Shown: one piece after another, positions 1-9,916 of the stretch
How the letters are laid out: every line of letters starts with the position of its first letter
How positions within the stretch are numbered: position 1 is the first letter of the stretch
Assembly (NCBI GenBank): GCA_036571765.1
Contig: BROE01000004.1
Span: 2,948,541-3,012,540 of the forward strand
Length of the DNA stretch: 64,000 bases
Direction: 5' to 3'
Origin: Plecoglossus altivelis
Taxonomy: Eukaryota; Chordata; Actinopteri; Osmeriformes; Plecoglossidae
The notes under the pieces: generated by a model
Databases searched by the model: none
What the model was told of the DNA's origin: nothing
Seen by the model: the letters and a program-made list of their open reading frames with translations, nothing else
Made by a program: the position numbers and the translations under genes

Positions 1-362
1 TGACTGGCAGAGAGAGGAGGAAGGGGGAGGCAGGGGGAGGCAGGGGGAGGGGTGACTGGCAGAGAGGGGAGGCAGGGGGAGGGAGGGAGGGGTGACTGGC
101 AGAGAGAGGAGGAAGGGGGAGGCAGGGGGAGGGAGGGGTGACTGGCGGAGAGCGGAGGCAGAGGAAGGCAGGGGGAGGGATATAAATCCAGGCATGGGGA
201 GATAGGGGAAGGGAGAGAAACAAGGGGGAGAGAGAGACAGGGGGAGGGAGGGAGAAGCAGGGGGAGGGGGGGAGGGAGAGACAGGGGGACAGAGATAGAG
301 ACATGGGGAGGGAGAGACAGGGGGACAGAGATGGAGACATGGGGAGGGAGGGAGGGAGAGAC
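1..362. repeat. G/A-rich minisatellite
   Basis: Degenerate tandem units built on GGGGGAGGCAGG and GGTGACTGGCAGAGAG run from the window edge, passing into gggggagggagagacag units. The short ORF across it comes from the repeat and is not a gene. Confidence 0.85.
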
Positions 363-692
363 AGAGTAAAGGGTACAGAAGGGGGAGGCAGTGAGGCAGC
401 AGGTCTGAAACTGGCAACATCAAATCTGTGCCGAGGTGATTCACTAGACTTATTCCTCGCCTCCAAGAGCTTTTCAAATCCCTTCTCTTCAAATGGACTA
501 ATTGTGTTCATGTCTCTTTCATCAGCCAGTGGGCCACTGTGGTCCGACTGCCAGTGTCAGGTTTATCCTGGGTCCTGTCCGTCACTTGGGAAGAAAAGCA
601 AAACCAAACATCTGCATGGCAGTGAGTTATCCTGTTGTAGGGGGTCTTCTGCTGCACATCGCTCATGCAGTCAGAGGAAGCAGATTCAGGCC
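363..692. other. unique intergenic DNA, nothing recognised
   Basis: No repeat, RNA gene or exon was recognised. The two short plus-strand ORFs here overlap each other in different frames and run into flanking repeats. Confidence 0.5.
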
Positions 693-955
693 TGAGGCCC
701 GGAGTCCAGGGGTCCGTAGCTTAGGGGCCCGGAGTCCAGGGGTCCGTAGCTTAGGGGCCCGGAGTCCAGGGGCCCGTAGCCCAGGGGCCCGGAGTCCAGG
801 GGCCCAGAGCCTAGGAGCCCAGAGCCCAGGGGCCCAGAGGCTCGTAGACCAGGGGCCCAGAGCCTAGGGGCCCAGAGCCCAGGGGCCCAGAGCCTAGGGG
901 CCCGGAGCCTAGGGGCCCAAAGCCCAGGGGCCGTTCCCCAGGGGCCCAGAGCCCA
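693..955. repeat. GC-rich minisatellite (about 10-30 bp units)
   Basis: Tandem variants of GGGGCCCGGAGTCCA and GGGGCCCAGAGCCTA. It gives a repetitive RSPGARSPGA-type translation, which is a by-product of the repeat. Confidence 0.85.
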
Positions 956-2235
956 GGGTTTGATTGGGATAAGGAGTGTTAAGGACCTGTCATTAGAAAG
1001 CAGGAAGAATGCTGGTGTAGATGTACTCCTTCAGCAGTGCTTGAGTGAAAGGATCAGGGTGTGTTCCCACGACTTCAGCAAGGTGTCTGTGTGCTGGGTC
1101 ATTCAAACCTAGTTCACAAGCTCCCAAGTCCCTCCTCTCAGTGTCTGTGGACACAGAGCTCATCGTCATCTGCTCGTCTGGACGAGAGGGGGTGAAGGGG
1201 GGCAGGGCTGTGTGTGGCGTGATCAGCGCTCCTCGTCCTCTCTAGTCTCATCTTCTGGTCTCCTCCCCTCCGCTCCTCCCCTCCACTCCTCCCCTCCACT
1301 CCTCCCCCCAGCTCCTCTCCTGCTGCGTGTAACAGTTTCCCCAGAAGCCCTGTTGAGGCAGCTAACCTTTCTGCAGCCATAACTTCCCACCATGACATTA
1401 AACCAACACAAGGCCCCAGTGACTCACGGCGCTCGCTGTGAAGGTGTCAGGGTCGTTCTTTTCATCTGAGGGAAATCCAATCTGATTTACTTCCCAATCT
1501 GATTTCCTCTTCTCGCCCCTTTCCCTCTGTTTGTGTAGGGCCATGTTTCATTTGAATATCAAAGGCTGCGAGATGGTGGCCAGTGACACTTTAAACTGAA
1601 TTTTTTGGGGGGCTACTTTCAAGGAATGTGACCACTTGAGTGTCCTTGACGAAGGAAGAGGGCGATGGAGACAATGGGTTCTTTGTGACTGTGGGGCGAC
1701 AGTAATCTCTATCTTTCAACTCTGTCTGTTCATTGATTGGATCACCAGAGATGGCTATTTAAATCTTGGCCCACAGTTCTACCGGGTTAGGCAACTTGTT
1801 GAACGGTTTTGAGCCTCGCTTGTCCGGTAAAGCAGCGATGGTTATGGGATGGTTATCATTATGGGATGGAAAGAACTTTTGATTACAGATTAACCCCTTG
1901 TGTTCTCTTCGGGGATCAGAATGACCCAAAACTATGTTTCATGCACACAAGCACACCCATAATGAGACATTTAGATTGTCTGTGCTTGATTAAACTCAGA
2001 CAAAACTAAATCTTTCTGATTCATGTGCAGCATGGCTTCACATTTCAGTGCCCAAAAGGGTTCAGGGTACAAATGTAATTAACCTGCTTCATTTCAGGGT
2101 TGAAGGTGGGTCCTCTTTGACCCTTAAGACAGGGAGAGTTGCAGAATACGAAGAGAGCACGAGGGTTACGAAGTCTCAGGTTTGATTTCCCTCCATATGT
2201 CACTTTGGAGAAAAGGTCTGCTAGACCAACGCATC
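956..2235. other. intergenic DNA without recognised gene
   Basis: Mostly unique sequence with a small C/T-rich patch near 1255-1320 (cctcccctcc repeats). No exon-like segment with splice sites and family similarity was seen on either strand. Confidence 0.5.
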
Positions 2236-2636
2236 ATCGTGGTAAATGAACGAATTACTATTATACATGAACGCATTACTATTATACATGAACACGTTAC
2301 TATTATACATGAATGCATCACTATTATACATGAACACGTTACTATTTTACATGAATGTGTTGCTATTATACATGAATGTGTTGCTATTATATATGAACAC
2401 TTAGCTATTATACATGAATGTGTTGCTGTTATATACGAACGCGTAGCTATTATACATGAATGTGTAGCTATTATACATGAATGTGTTGCTATTATATATG
2501 AACACTTAGCTATTATACATGAATATGTTGCTATTATACATGAATGTGTTGCTATTATACATGAACGCGTAGCTATTATACATGAATGTGTTGCTATTAT
2601 ACATGAATGTGTTGCTGTTATACATGAATGCGTTAT
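2236..2636. repeat. 21-bp A/T-rich minisatellite, about 19 copies
   Basis: The unit is close to attatacatgaatgtgttgc, with variants such as cacgttact and cacttagct. Because 21 is a multiple of three and the unit has no stop in several frames, both strands stay open for about 170 codons (IIHECVA on +, HSCIIAT on -). No gene is inferred. Confidence 0.9.
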
Positions 2637-3155
2637 CATTCCACTGTGGTTTTTAGGTCTCTCAAGCTCCATTGGCGTACCACTGAAGTGCTAGCCAGTC
2701 ACCACCATAGCAAACAACATTGTTAGAGAAGCTTTCTGAAAATAGATCAAGACAAATAGGTTTAAAAACGGCTGTTAGGGTGGTAAACAAGTTTGGTATT
2801 GGTGAATCCGGCATCTGACCTGAAACTGTCAGCCTGAAGATCAAAACTAGATAAAAACTCAGTTGTTTAGAATGTAGAAGCATTCCTTGTCTCTAGGCAA
2901 CCACTGGAATCTTCTCTAGCCATTAATGTAATGTTGACCCTGTTAGGAGCGTGTTCGATGGCAACGTCTGTAAATCACGTGAGAGTGGTTCCATATTCAG
3001 AACCCCACGCCATCTTTATGGTTTCCCTTTCACAACAGCTTCGGTTTAAAAGGCACAACCTCACCCCGAGGTAAGGAAAAGAGAAACTGTCATCCCTAAA
3101 CTAATCATTCTTCTGGAGGTGCCAGCAGTCAAAGGAAAGACTAGAGGCCAAGAGG
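2637..3155. other. intergenic DNA, nothing recognised
   Basis: Unique sequence with no supported exon, RNA or mobile element. Confidence 0.45.
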
Positions 3156-3765
3156 GGAGATAGGACAAGGAGGTGGGGAGGACAAGGAGGATGACCAGGA
3201 GGGAGGGGGAGGTGGGGAGGACAAGGAGGTGGGGAGGACCATGAGGTGGGGAGGACCAGGAGGGAGAAGGAGGTGGGGAGGACCAGGAGGGAGAAGGAGT
3301 TGGGGAGGACCAGGAGGTGGGGAGCACCAGGGGATAGGACCAGGAATGAGGACAAGGAGGTGGGAAGGACCAGGAGGGAGAAGGAGGTGAGATAGGACAA
3401 GGAGGTGGGGAGGACCAGGAGGTGGGGAGCACCAGGAGGGAGGACCAGGAGGTGGGGAGGACCAGGAGGGAGAAGGAGGTGAGATAGGACAAGGAGGTGG
3501 GGAGGACCAGGAGGTGGGGAGCACCAGGGGATAGAACCAGGAATGAGGACAAGGAGGTGGGAAGGACCAGGAGGGAGAAGGTGGTGAGATAGGACAAGGA
3601 GGTGGGGAGGACCAGGAGGGAGGACCAGGAGGTGGGGAGCACCAGGGGATAGGACCAGGAATGAGGACAAGGAGGTGGGAAGGACCAGGAGGGAGAAGGA
3701 GGTGGGGAGCGCCAGGGGATAGGACCAGGAATGAGGACAAGGAGGTGGGAAGGACCAGGGGATGA
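3156..3765. repeat. purine-rich minisatellite
   Basis: About 600 bp of tandem gaggtggggaggaccagg / agggagaaggaggt modules with higher-order blocks of roughly 100-170 bp. The minus strand reads as proline/serine/leucine-rich ORFs in all frames, the mark of a repeat and not of a gene. Confidence 0.9.
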
Positions 3766-5759
3766 GTGGCCAATGATCTTCTGCCTCCATTTAGCTTCAT
3801 GACCTCGTAATGAAGAAGTGAGTTGAACTCCAGTTTAGGTTGTTTTTTACATCCTGAGATGTTTGAGAGCTGATGATGGTTGTACAGGATAGTCCTGTTC
3901 TCTGACCATCACAGTACAGTTAGAACCAAACTTCTGACCCCTGTTTTCCTGTTGTGTTTCTGCATGCACCTTTGTATGAAGGTGCCTGCTACATGAAGAC
4001 TATAAAAAAAAAGAAAAAGTTAATTTTAAGGTGATAAACTACGATTGTGAAAATAAAAATCCACACGTTTGAGTTCTGAAACTGTTGCCAGTCCTACTTT
4101 AAAAAGCAACATTTTATAACATAATACTGGCGTCTTGTACTCAAAAGGCAACATGCATCTGGAGATGAAAGGAGAGAATAGGGGTGAAGACTGAACGATT
4201 ACTCCTTTGTTCTTCTCCAGTCTTCTATGGAAAAAAACACATTTTGTCTGTAAAGTTTATCATCAACAGCCTTTGTGTTTCCAGAATGGAGGTTGCAGCA
4301 CGCGATCCGTTCCTCCCCTTATCTATCTCAACATCAGCCGTGTCTCCTTATCCACCGTCTGGCATGAAATAGCCACCTGGATCTGCTACACAGACAGACA
4401 TGTTGGTGCACCACCCTCCTCCCGTCTCACAATGTGTTGAGCGGAGAAACTGCGTGACATTCAAATGATCTTCGATTAAGATGAGTCTTTTATCCAAAGG
4501 TATGAATAGAAAGAGTATAAATAACTGTTTAAAAAAATACATATATATCAAGGGTCAGATGTGTAGTTGTAACGCTATTTTGGTGGTTAGGGTAGAGGAA
4601 CAGCCAGTGACCCCTCGCTGGTGTTGAAGATCTTGGCATCAATACAAGGAACCTTACACCAACGATGCAGAGAATGTGTTATATGTTCGTATACATTACT
4701 GGGTTATTATTTATACTTTTCCCTTGAACATGCTGATATATTTGGGAGTCATATCCTCACATGGGTACAAATCACAGCAGAGGCTGCATGTTCTGCACAT
4801 CTGGAAATACCGCATTTCCTCCGCGTGACTGATCGTAAATCTAGAAGGGCGAAAATGCACACGGCAGGAAATGTTGGCTCATGCTGAAGCTATAACTTGA
4901 TTTGAGACCCTTTTCCACTTCAAGACTATGTCGTTTCATGAGAAGAGATCGGTTGCTCTTTCGGTTTGCGTGTAGTTGTCGAAATGACCGTTTAACCCAG
5001 TAAAATACACCAGGGAGGAGAGTGGAGTTGTAGGCCCAAAACTGACCTAGGTTTAGACATGACAGCATTGGTGAACAAGTGATTTAAAGTTGATGAATGT
5101 CGCCACAGGGTAGAATGAAGAAGTGATCTTCAGTCACAGACGCAGATCAACTGTTATGACAAGAACCACACTCCTGGACCTACAAAGTCTCCTAACATGA
5201 TCAGAATCTATGGACAGAATAACAAGACTTTTACTCATTCGTTTGTTTTCACTTGGATATCTCCTATCTGCTTTGGAGATAGAAGATAACAGATTCATAG
5301 ATTGTCAACTATGTGAAACGTAATAGTCAAACTATTGTCGCATGATAGTTGTTTTAAAACTCATGTTACATCAAGTTCACGGAAAAAATGTTTTAGTCAC
5401 GTCTTGAAAGAACATCTTACACCAATACCGCTAGTTAATGATGGACAGACAGCTTTAAATAGGACAATAACATTTTATGAGTGATCTTAGCTGGTTAGCT
5501 TAGTACACCGAGTGCTTAAGCGGGATATAGCTATAAGAGGCTCCCAAACAATGTATCCTGCACCGCATCTCTTTTCATTAATAATTACACATCAGTTAGT
5601 CCAGTATGGAAACTTTGTTTTAACTGTCCACTGTATGGCTACTAGAATCTGATGTTGTCACAACGAAGCACTAACCAATAAAATGGACGATATCACTCCT
5701 TCCTATCGTTTGTCTTAAAATTATACAAATTTCGAATATTAATATTAATTTTGCCTCTG
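3766..5759. other. long unique intergenic block
   Basis: About 2 kb of A/T-rich unique DNA upstream of mrps18a. Short ORFs exist (for example 4621-4887 + and 4841-5068 -) but none has family similarity I recognise, splice context or codon periodicity. I looked for VEGFA exons, expected here from human synteny, and saw none. Confidence 0.5.
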
Positions 5760-5889
5760 TTCGTTTAATTCGTCATCCACTCTCTCCGCCTTTAGGTCAC
5801 CGGTCAGTTTGAGCAGAGCCCGAGCGCGTCGCTGTCACACCGGAAATGCCCTCGTGCACCAGGATCTGGCAGAAGGTCAAAATTCCAAC
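5760..5889 (+). promoter_or_regulatory. mrps18a promoter / 5' leader region
   Basis: The 130 bp before the mrps18a start is GC-rich compared with the A/T-rich sequence upstream. It contains an ETS-type core (accggaaatg, near 5839-5848), common in TATA-less promoters of mitochondrial-protein genes. The transcription start is not mapped, so this is inferred from position and composition. Confidence 0.4.
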
Positions 5890-8295
5890 ATGGCGGCGCG
5901 CAGTGTGTTAGGGACTATCTGGACTTCGTTATCTGGTGTTAAAAGTGTTACAAGCAGAGCCAGTCTAAATGTTCCGAAGAGGATTAATATTTTCCCTCAA
6001 CTTCCAGCATTTGTAAATATTCAAACGAGAGGTCTCCGGGAGGGTGAGCTAATATCGCCGTCCTTTGCTAACCGCTAGCTAATGACGAGTAGCATTGTTA
6101 CTAGCAATGCAGTACACATTCACGATTGCTCGCTAGCTATCGGTTAATCATGTCAAAACTAACTATGATGTTAAAACATTAAATGAATGAATGATTGTCA
6201 TATCACATTTGCTTTACAGTAGTAGAGTCCAAAAGATAAGTTTGATGCGTCCATCTCGTAGTCTAAATTGACTAGATGAGCTGCTATAGCTAGCTAGTAA
6301 TGTCATGTTTGTATCGAGGTTAGGTAGTAGGTAGCTACTGGGCTTTCTGATGGGATATTTATTTGTTTCTACACTTGAACATTGTGATCTAATCCTCTAG
6401 TTTAAAACTTTAAAATACAACTGTTTTCCGTGTTAACAGTGATGGAAAAACATGACGGCAAAACGACAACCGTAAGTTCTTGAAATAACTCGATTATTTA
6501 ATCTGGCATTTTATTATGGTTCAAGTTTGTTTGTGTTGTGAACCGTTATGCTTTTTAAAAACCTTTTTGGTGTACGTTTAATTATTTATCAGTACACATA
6601 TAATACCAGTACATACTTAAAATGTCATTGTTTATGCCAAATTGTTTGGCCTGCTAAAGAATATATATTCTTATGTGTCTGATAGTGGATGTGCTGTGCT
6701 CTAATGAACCCTTCTCTCTCTGCGAGCTCAGATTGAGGGTGTGGTAGTTGAGTCACCAGCAGGTCCAGAGCCCCCCAACCCCACAGCTAAGTGCCCCATC
6801 TACCGCTGGAACCTGCAGAACAAGTACAACTACACTGTAAGTCTGCACTGCTGCCATAGCAACCACACCGAACCATCACACGAGCCAGGTACAGTTAGGA
6901 AGCTGTTTATAACTGGTAATCCAAATGCTGATGGCGTAACCATTGTGGTGCCTTCGGGATCATTGCGATGCACCTTCTGTACCACAACAGTGGGTCACAG
7001 TGATCCGAAGGCAGCACTAAGGTTAAGCATGTAACCAGCAGCTATTCAGTCAGAGCTCAGGGATTGTTTTGATCCTGAAGCAGACTCATTGATACAGGCG
7101 CATTGATACAGGAGCAGTGATATAGGACCAGTGATACAGGAGCAGTGATACAGGAGCAGTGATACAGACTCAGTGATACAGGAGCAGTGATACAGACTCA
7201 GTGATACAGACTCAATGATACAGGAGCAGTGATACAGGAGCAGTGATACAGGAGAAGTGATACAGGAGCAGTGATACAGACTCAGTGATACAGACTCAGT
7301 GATACAGGAGCAGTGATACAGGAGCAGTGATACAGACCCAGTGATACAGGAGCAGTGATACAGGAGCAGTGATACAGGAGCAGTGATACAGGACCAGTGA
7401 TATAGGAGCAGTGATACAGGAGCAGTGATACAGACCCAGTGATACAGGAGCAGTGATACAGGAGCAGTGATACAGGACCAGTGATACAGGAGAAGTGATA
7501 CAGGAGCAGTGATACAGGAGCAGTGATACAGGAGCAGTGATACAGGGGCAGTGATACAGGAGCAGTGATACAGGAGCAGTGATACAGACCCAGTGATACA
7601 GACCCAGTGATACAGGAGCAGTGATGTAAGAGCAGGCTCAGTCATACAGGCTCCATGTTCATTCTGGTCTGGTTCTTCCAGGATGTTCTTCTTCTCAGTC
7701 AGTTCATCCGCTCGGATGGAGGGATGCTGCCTCGACGAATCACAGGCCTCTGTGCTGACGAGCACCGCAAGATCGTCGCCTGCGTCCAGATGGCCTTCAG
7801 AGCAGGTGTGTTTGTAGCAGATCAGACTGTGTGTGTGTGTGTGTTTGTAGCAAATCAGACTGTGTGTGTGTGTGTGTGTTTGTAGCAGAATATCCTTTGT
7901 GTGTACCAGGTTAGCTTGTGTGTGTGTACCAGGTTACCCTGTGTGTGTGTGTGTGTGGGGGGGGGGGCAGGTTACCCTGTGTTTTTGTGGGGGGCAGGTT
8001 AGGTGTGTGTGTGTGGGGGGGGGGGGCAGGCTTGCTTGGGTGTATGTGTGTACCAGGTTACCCTGTGTGTCTGTGGGGGGGCAGGTTAGCTTGTGTGTGT
8101 GTGTGGGGGGGGGGGGGCAGGTTAGCTTTGGTGTGGGTGTGGGTGTGTGTGTGGGTGTGGGTGTGTGTGTGTGTAACAGGTTAAGCTGTGTTTGTGTGCC
8201 AGGTTACCCTGTGTGTGTGGGAAAGGTTAGCTTGTGTGTGTGTGTACCAAGTTAGCTTGTGTGTGTGTGTGTGTGTGTGTTTGTACCAAGTTAGC

Positions 8296-8332
<37 letters not shown>

Positions 8333-8951
8333 TGATGTTTAGTTAGTTAGACAGGAAGACAGCTGACTTCCCTCCCACAGTGTTCTAAAGGCTCCAGCTG
8401 TGTTCCAGGTCTCCTGCCTGACCACAAGCCTAAACTACCAGAGGGCCACGTTCCAAAAAAGCCCAAGATCCAGCTCAACAGGTATGTGTACGTGTGTGTA
8501 TGTACGTGTGTGTGTACATTCATGTGTGTGTATGTGTTTACGTGTGTGTGTGTATACGTGTGTGTATGTCTGTACATGTGTGTGTGTGTTTGTCTACATG
8601 CGTGTGTGCACATCATTGAATTGAAAGAATTCCGATTTAGTACCTCTCTTGACATATGGTTGGTTTATACATTTGGATGGACATATGGCAGGTTCATCCA
8701 GTTATTCAGCCTGGATGATGATGACAGTATAAACCAGGTGTGGTCCTGGCCTGGGTGTTTACAGAGCAGTGTTTCCCCTCCTGACAGCCCACCCTGTGTT
8801 GTACAGGTACCTGACACGCTGGTCTGTAGACTCAGTGAAGCCCATCTACCGTTCTGGACTGAAGTGGTGTAAAAAGAGGGTTTCTGTTGGCCATATTGCT
8901 CTACGTGACAACATACGCTATGGCAAGAAGCCCATGTACCTCAAACACTGA
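5890..8951 (+). CDS. mrps18a: mitochondrial ribosomal protein S18A (mL66)
   Basis: Coding exons 5890-6043, 6440-6471, 6732-6836, 7682-7805, 8409-8481 and 8807-8951 give 210 residues; all introns are GT-AG and all phases match. The start is the ATG in ccaacATGGCGGCGCG, followed by an Arg/Ser-rich, acid-poor N-terminus expected of a mitochondrial presequence. Family landmarks: KCPIYRWNLQNKYNY (about 82-96), DVLLLSQFIRSDGGMLPRRI (98-117), LLPDHKPKLPEG in exon 5 and RYLTRWSVDSVKPIY in exon 6. Known role: a bacterial S18 relative that sits in the large subunit of the vertebrate mitoribosome (mL66). Human MRPS18A has 196 residues. Human has CPIC where this protein has CPIY, so one Cys of a CxxC pair is replaced. 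The gene is convergent with rsph9, as in human. Confidence 0.95.
7083..7628. repeat. 14-bp minisatellite in mrps18a intron 3
   Basis: About 38 tandem copies of cagtgatacaggag, with variants acc, act and gac at the end. The array stops about 50 bp before the exon 4 acceptor. The 239-codon minus ORF over it (SLLLYHCSCIT repeats) is an artefact. Confidence 0.9.
7826..8331. repeat. TG-rich compound repeat in mrps18a intron 4
   Basis: (TG)n tracts and poly-G runs alternate with caggttaccctgtgtg / caggttagcttgtgtg units of about 25-60 bp. Each unit has an acceptor-like CAG|GTTA, but no coding match follows. Confidence 0.8.
8486..8610. repeat. (TG)n microsatellite, mrps18a intron 5
   Basis: Interrupted tgtgtgtatg/tacgtg repeats starting 5 bp after the exon 5 donor. 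Confidence 0.8.
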
Positions 8952-9362
8952 ACCCTGTACGTACAACGCTGAACCTGGCCCTGACCTCTGACCTTCAGCC
9001 TTGACCCCTGTCGCTGGGCCTGACCCCTGTACGTCAAACACTGACCCCAACGCCTGTCTTCAAGAATGGCCCTCTCGTTTCCGATTGGTCCGTTGAACTT
9101 TCAGGAGGCTCCATTGGAGTGCAGCTGTTCCAGTATTGAGTTATTATCAGGTCAGAGGTCATCTCTACACCCTCACACAGCCAGACTGGTTCCTGGCTCT
9201 GCCTCTCTTTGAAGATGCCCTGAACATGAACTCTTAACTCTGCCACAGTCTTCTGGATGCCGTTCCTGTCTCCAAACTTCGATGTAGGTTGAATGTGGAG
9301 CGTGTATACAAGTGTGTACACGCTCCACATTCAACATCACGCAACATCAACCCAGATGTGCA

Positions 9363-9368
9363 AATAAA
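9363..9368 (+). terminator. polyadenylation signal AATAAA, mrps18a
   Basis: AATAAA lies about 410 bp after the mrps18a stop. A second copy at 9692-9697 would carry the transcript past the rsph9 signal. Use of either is inferred. Confidence 0.5.
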
Positions 9369-9404
9369 ACGTATCCGTTTACTCTCTCTCTTCTCTCTGT
9401 TTAC

Positions 9405-9562
9405 TGTGTGTGTGTGTGCGCGTGTGTGTGTGCGCGTGTGTTTGCGTGTGTGTGTGTGAGTGTGTGTGCGCGCGTGTGTGTGCGTGTGAGCGTGTGTTTG
9501 CGTGTGTGTGTGTGCGTGTGAGCATGTGTTTGCGTGTGTGCGCGTGCGTGTGTGCGCGCGCA
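9405..9562. repeat. TG/CG-rich microsatellite
   Basis: tgtgtgtgcgcgtgtg units with alternating purine-pyrimidine character, between the convergent mrps18a and rsph9 3' ends. Confidence 0.8.
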
Positions 9563-9642
9563 TAAGTATCCACACTCATCACCCGAACTTCCTACTTGGT
9601 GTATGCAAGTCACAAGAGTAACCATCCACTTCTTTTTTCATG

Positions 9643-9648
9643 TTTATT
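9643..9648 (-). terminator. polyadenylation signal AATAAA, rsph9
   Basis: tttatt on + reads AATAAA on the minus strand, about 240 bp beyond the rsph9 stop. Confidence 0.5.
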
Positions 9649-9846
9649 TTGTACTTCAACACTGTGGGGGGGAAAAACATACTTTTGCATAAATAAAACG
9701 AAAACTTTTTTTGGAGTGAACTAGTGGAGATTTGAGAATAAGGTTAAGTCCTGTGTGTGCGCGTGTGTGCGCATTCATATGTGCGCATGCGTGTGTGTGT
9801 GCGTGTGTGTTGAGAGAGTTAGACAGGGGACAGATCCGTGTTCTCT

Positions 9847-9916
9847 TGGTCTACAGCATGAAGGGCAGGTCCATGTTCCCGTGGTCTACAACATGAAGGG
9901 CAGGTCCATGTTCTTG
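9847..9916 (-). repeat. 35-bp tandem duplication of the rsph9 stop region
   Basis: Two copies of tggtctacaacatgaagggc plus the following bases, 35 bp apart. The higher-coordinate copy is the true end of the coding sequence (MDLPFML and stop at 9886-9888). The other lies in the 3'UTR and repeats the last seven codons and stop with few changes. Confidence 0.85.

Noticed and set aside
2166..2694. Long overlapping ORFs on both strands (IIHECVA / HSCIIAT repeats)
   Set aside because: Entirely produced by a 21-bp minisatellite whose unit is a stop-free multiple of three.
6934..7015. Foldback ccttcgggatca ... tgatccgaagg in mrps18a intron 3
   Set aside because: The arms are short and imperfect and no target duplication is visible; a decayed MITE is possible but not supported.
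7083..7628. Regularly spaced short repeats resembling a CRISPR array
   Set aside because: Adjacent 14-bp units with no unique spacers, in a vertebrate intron.
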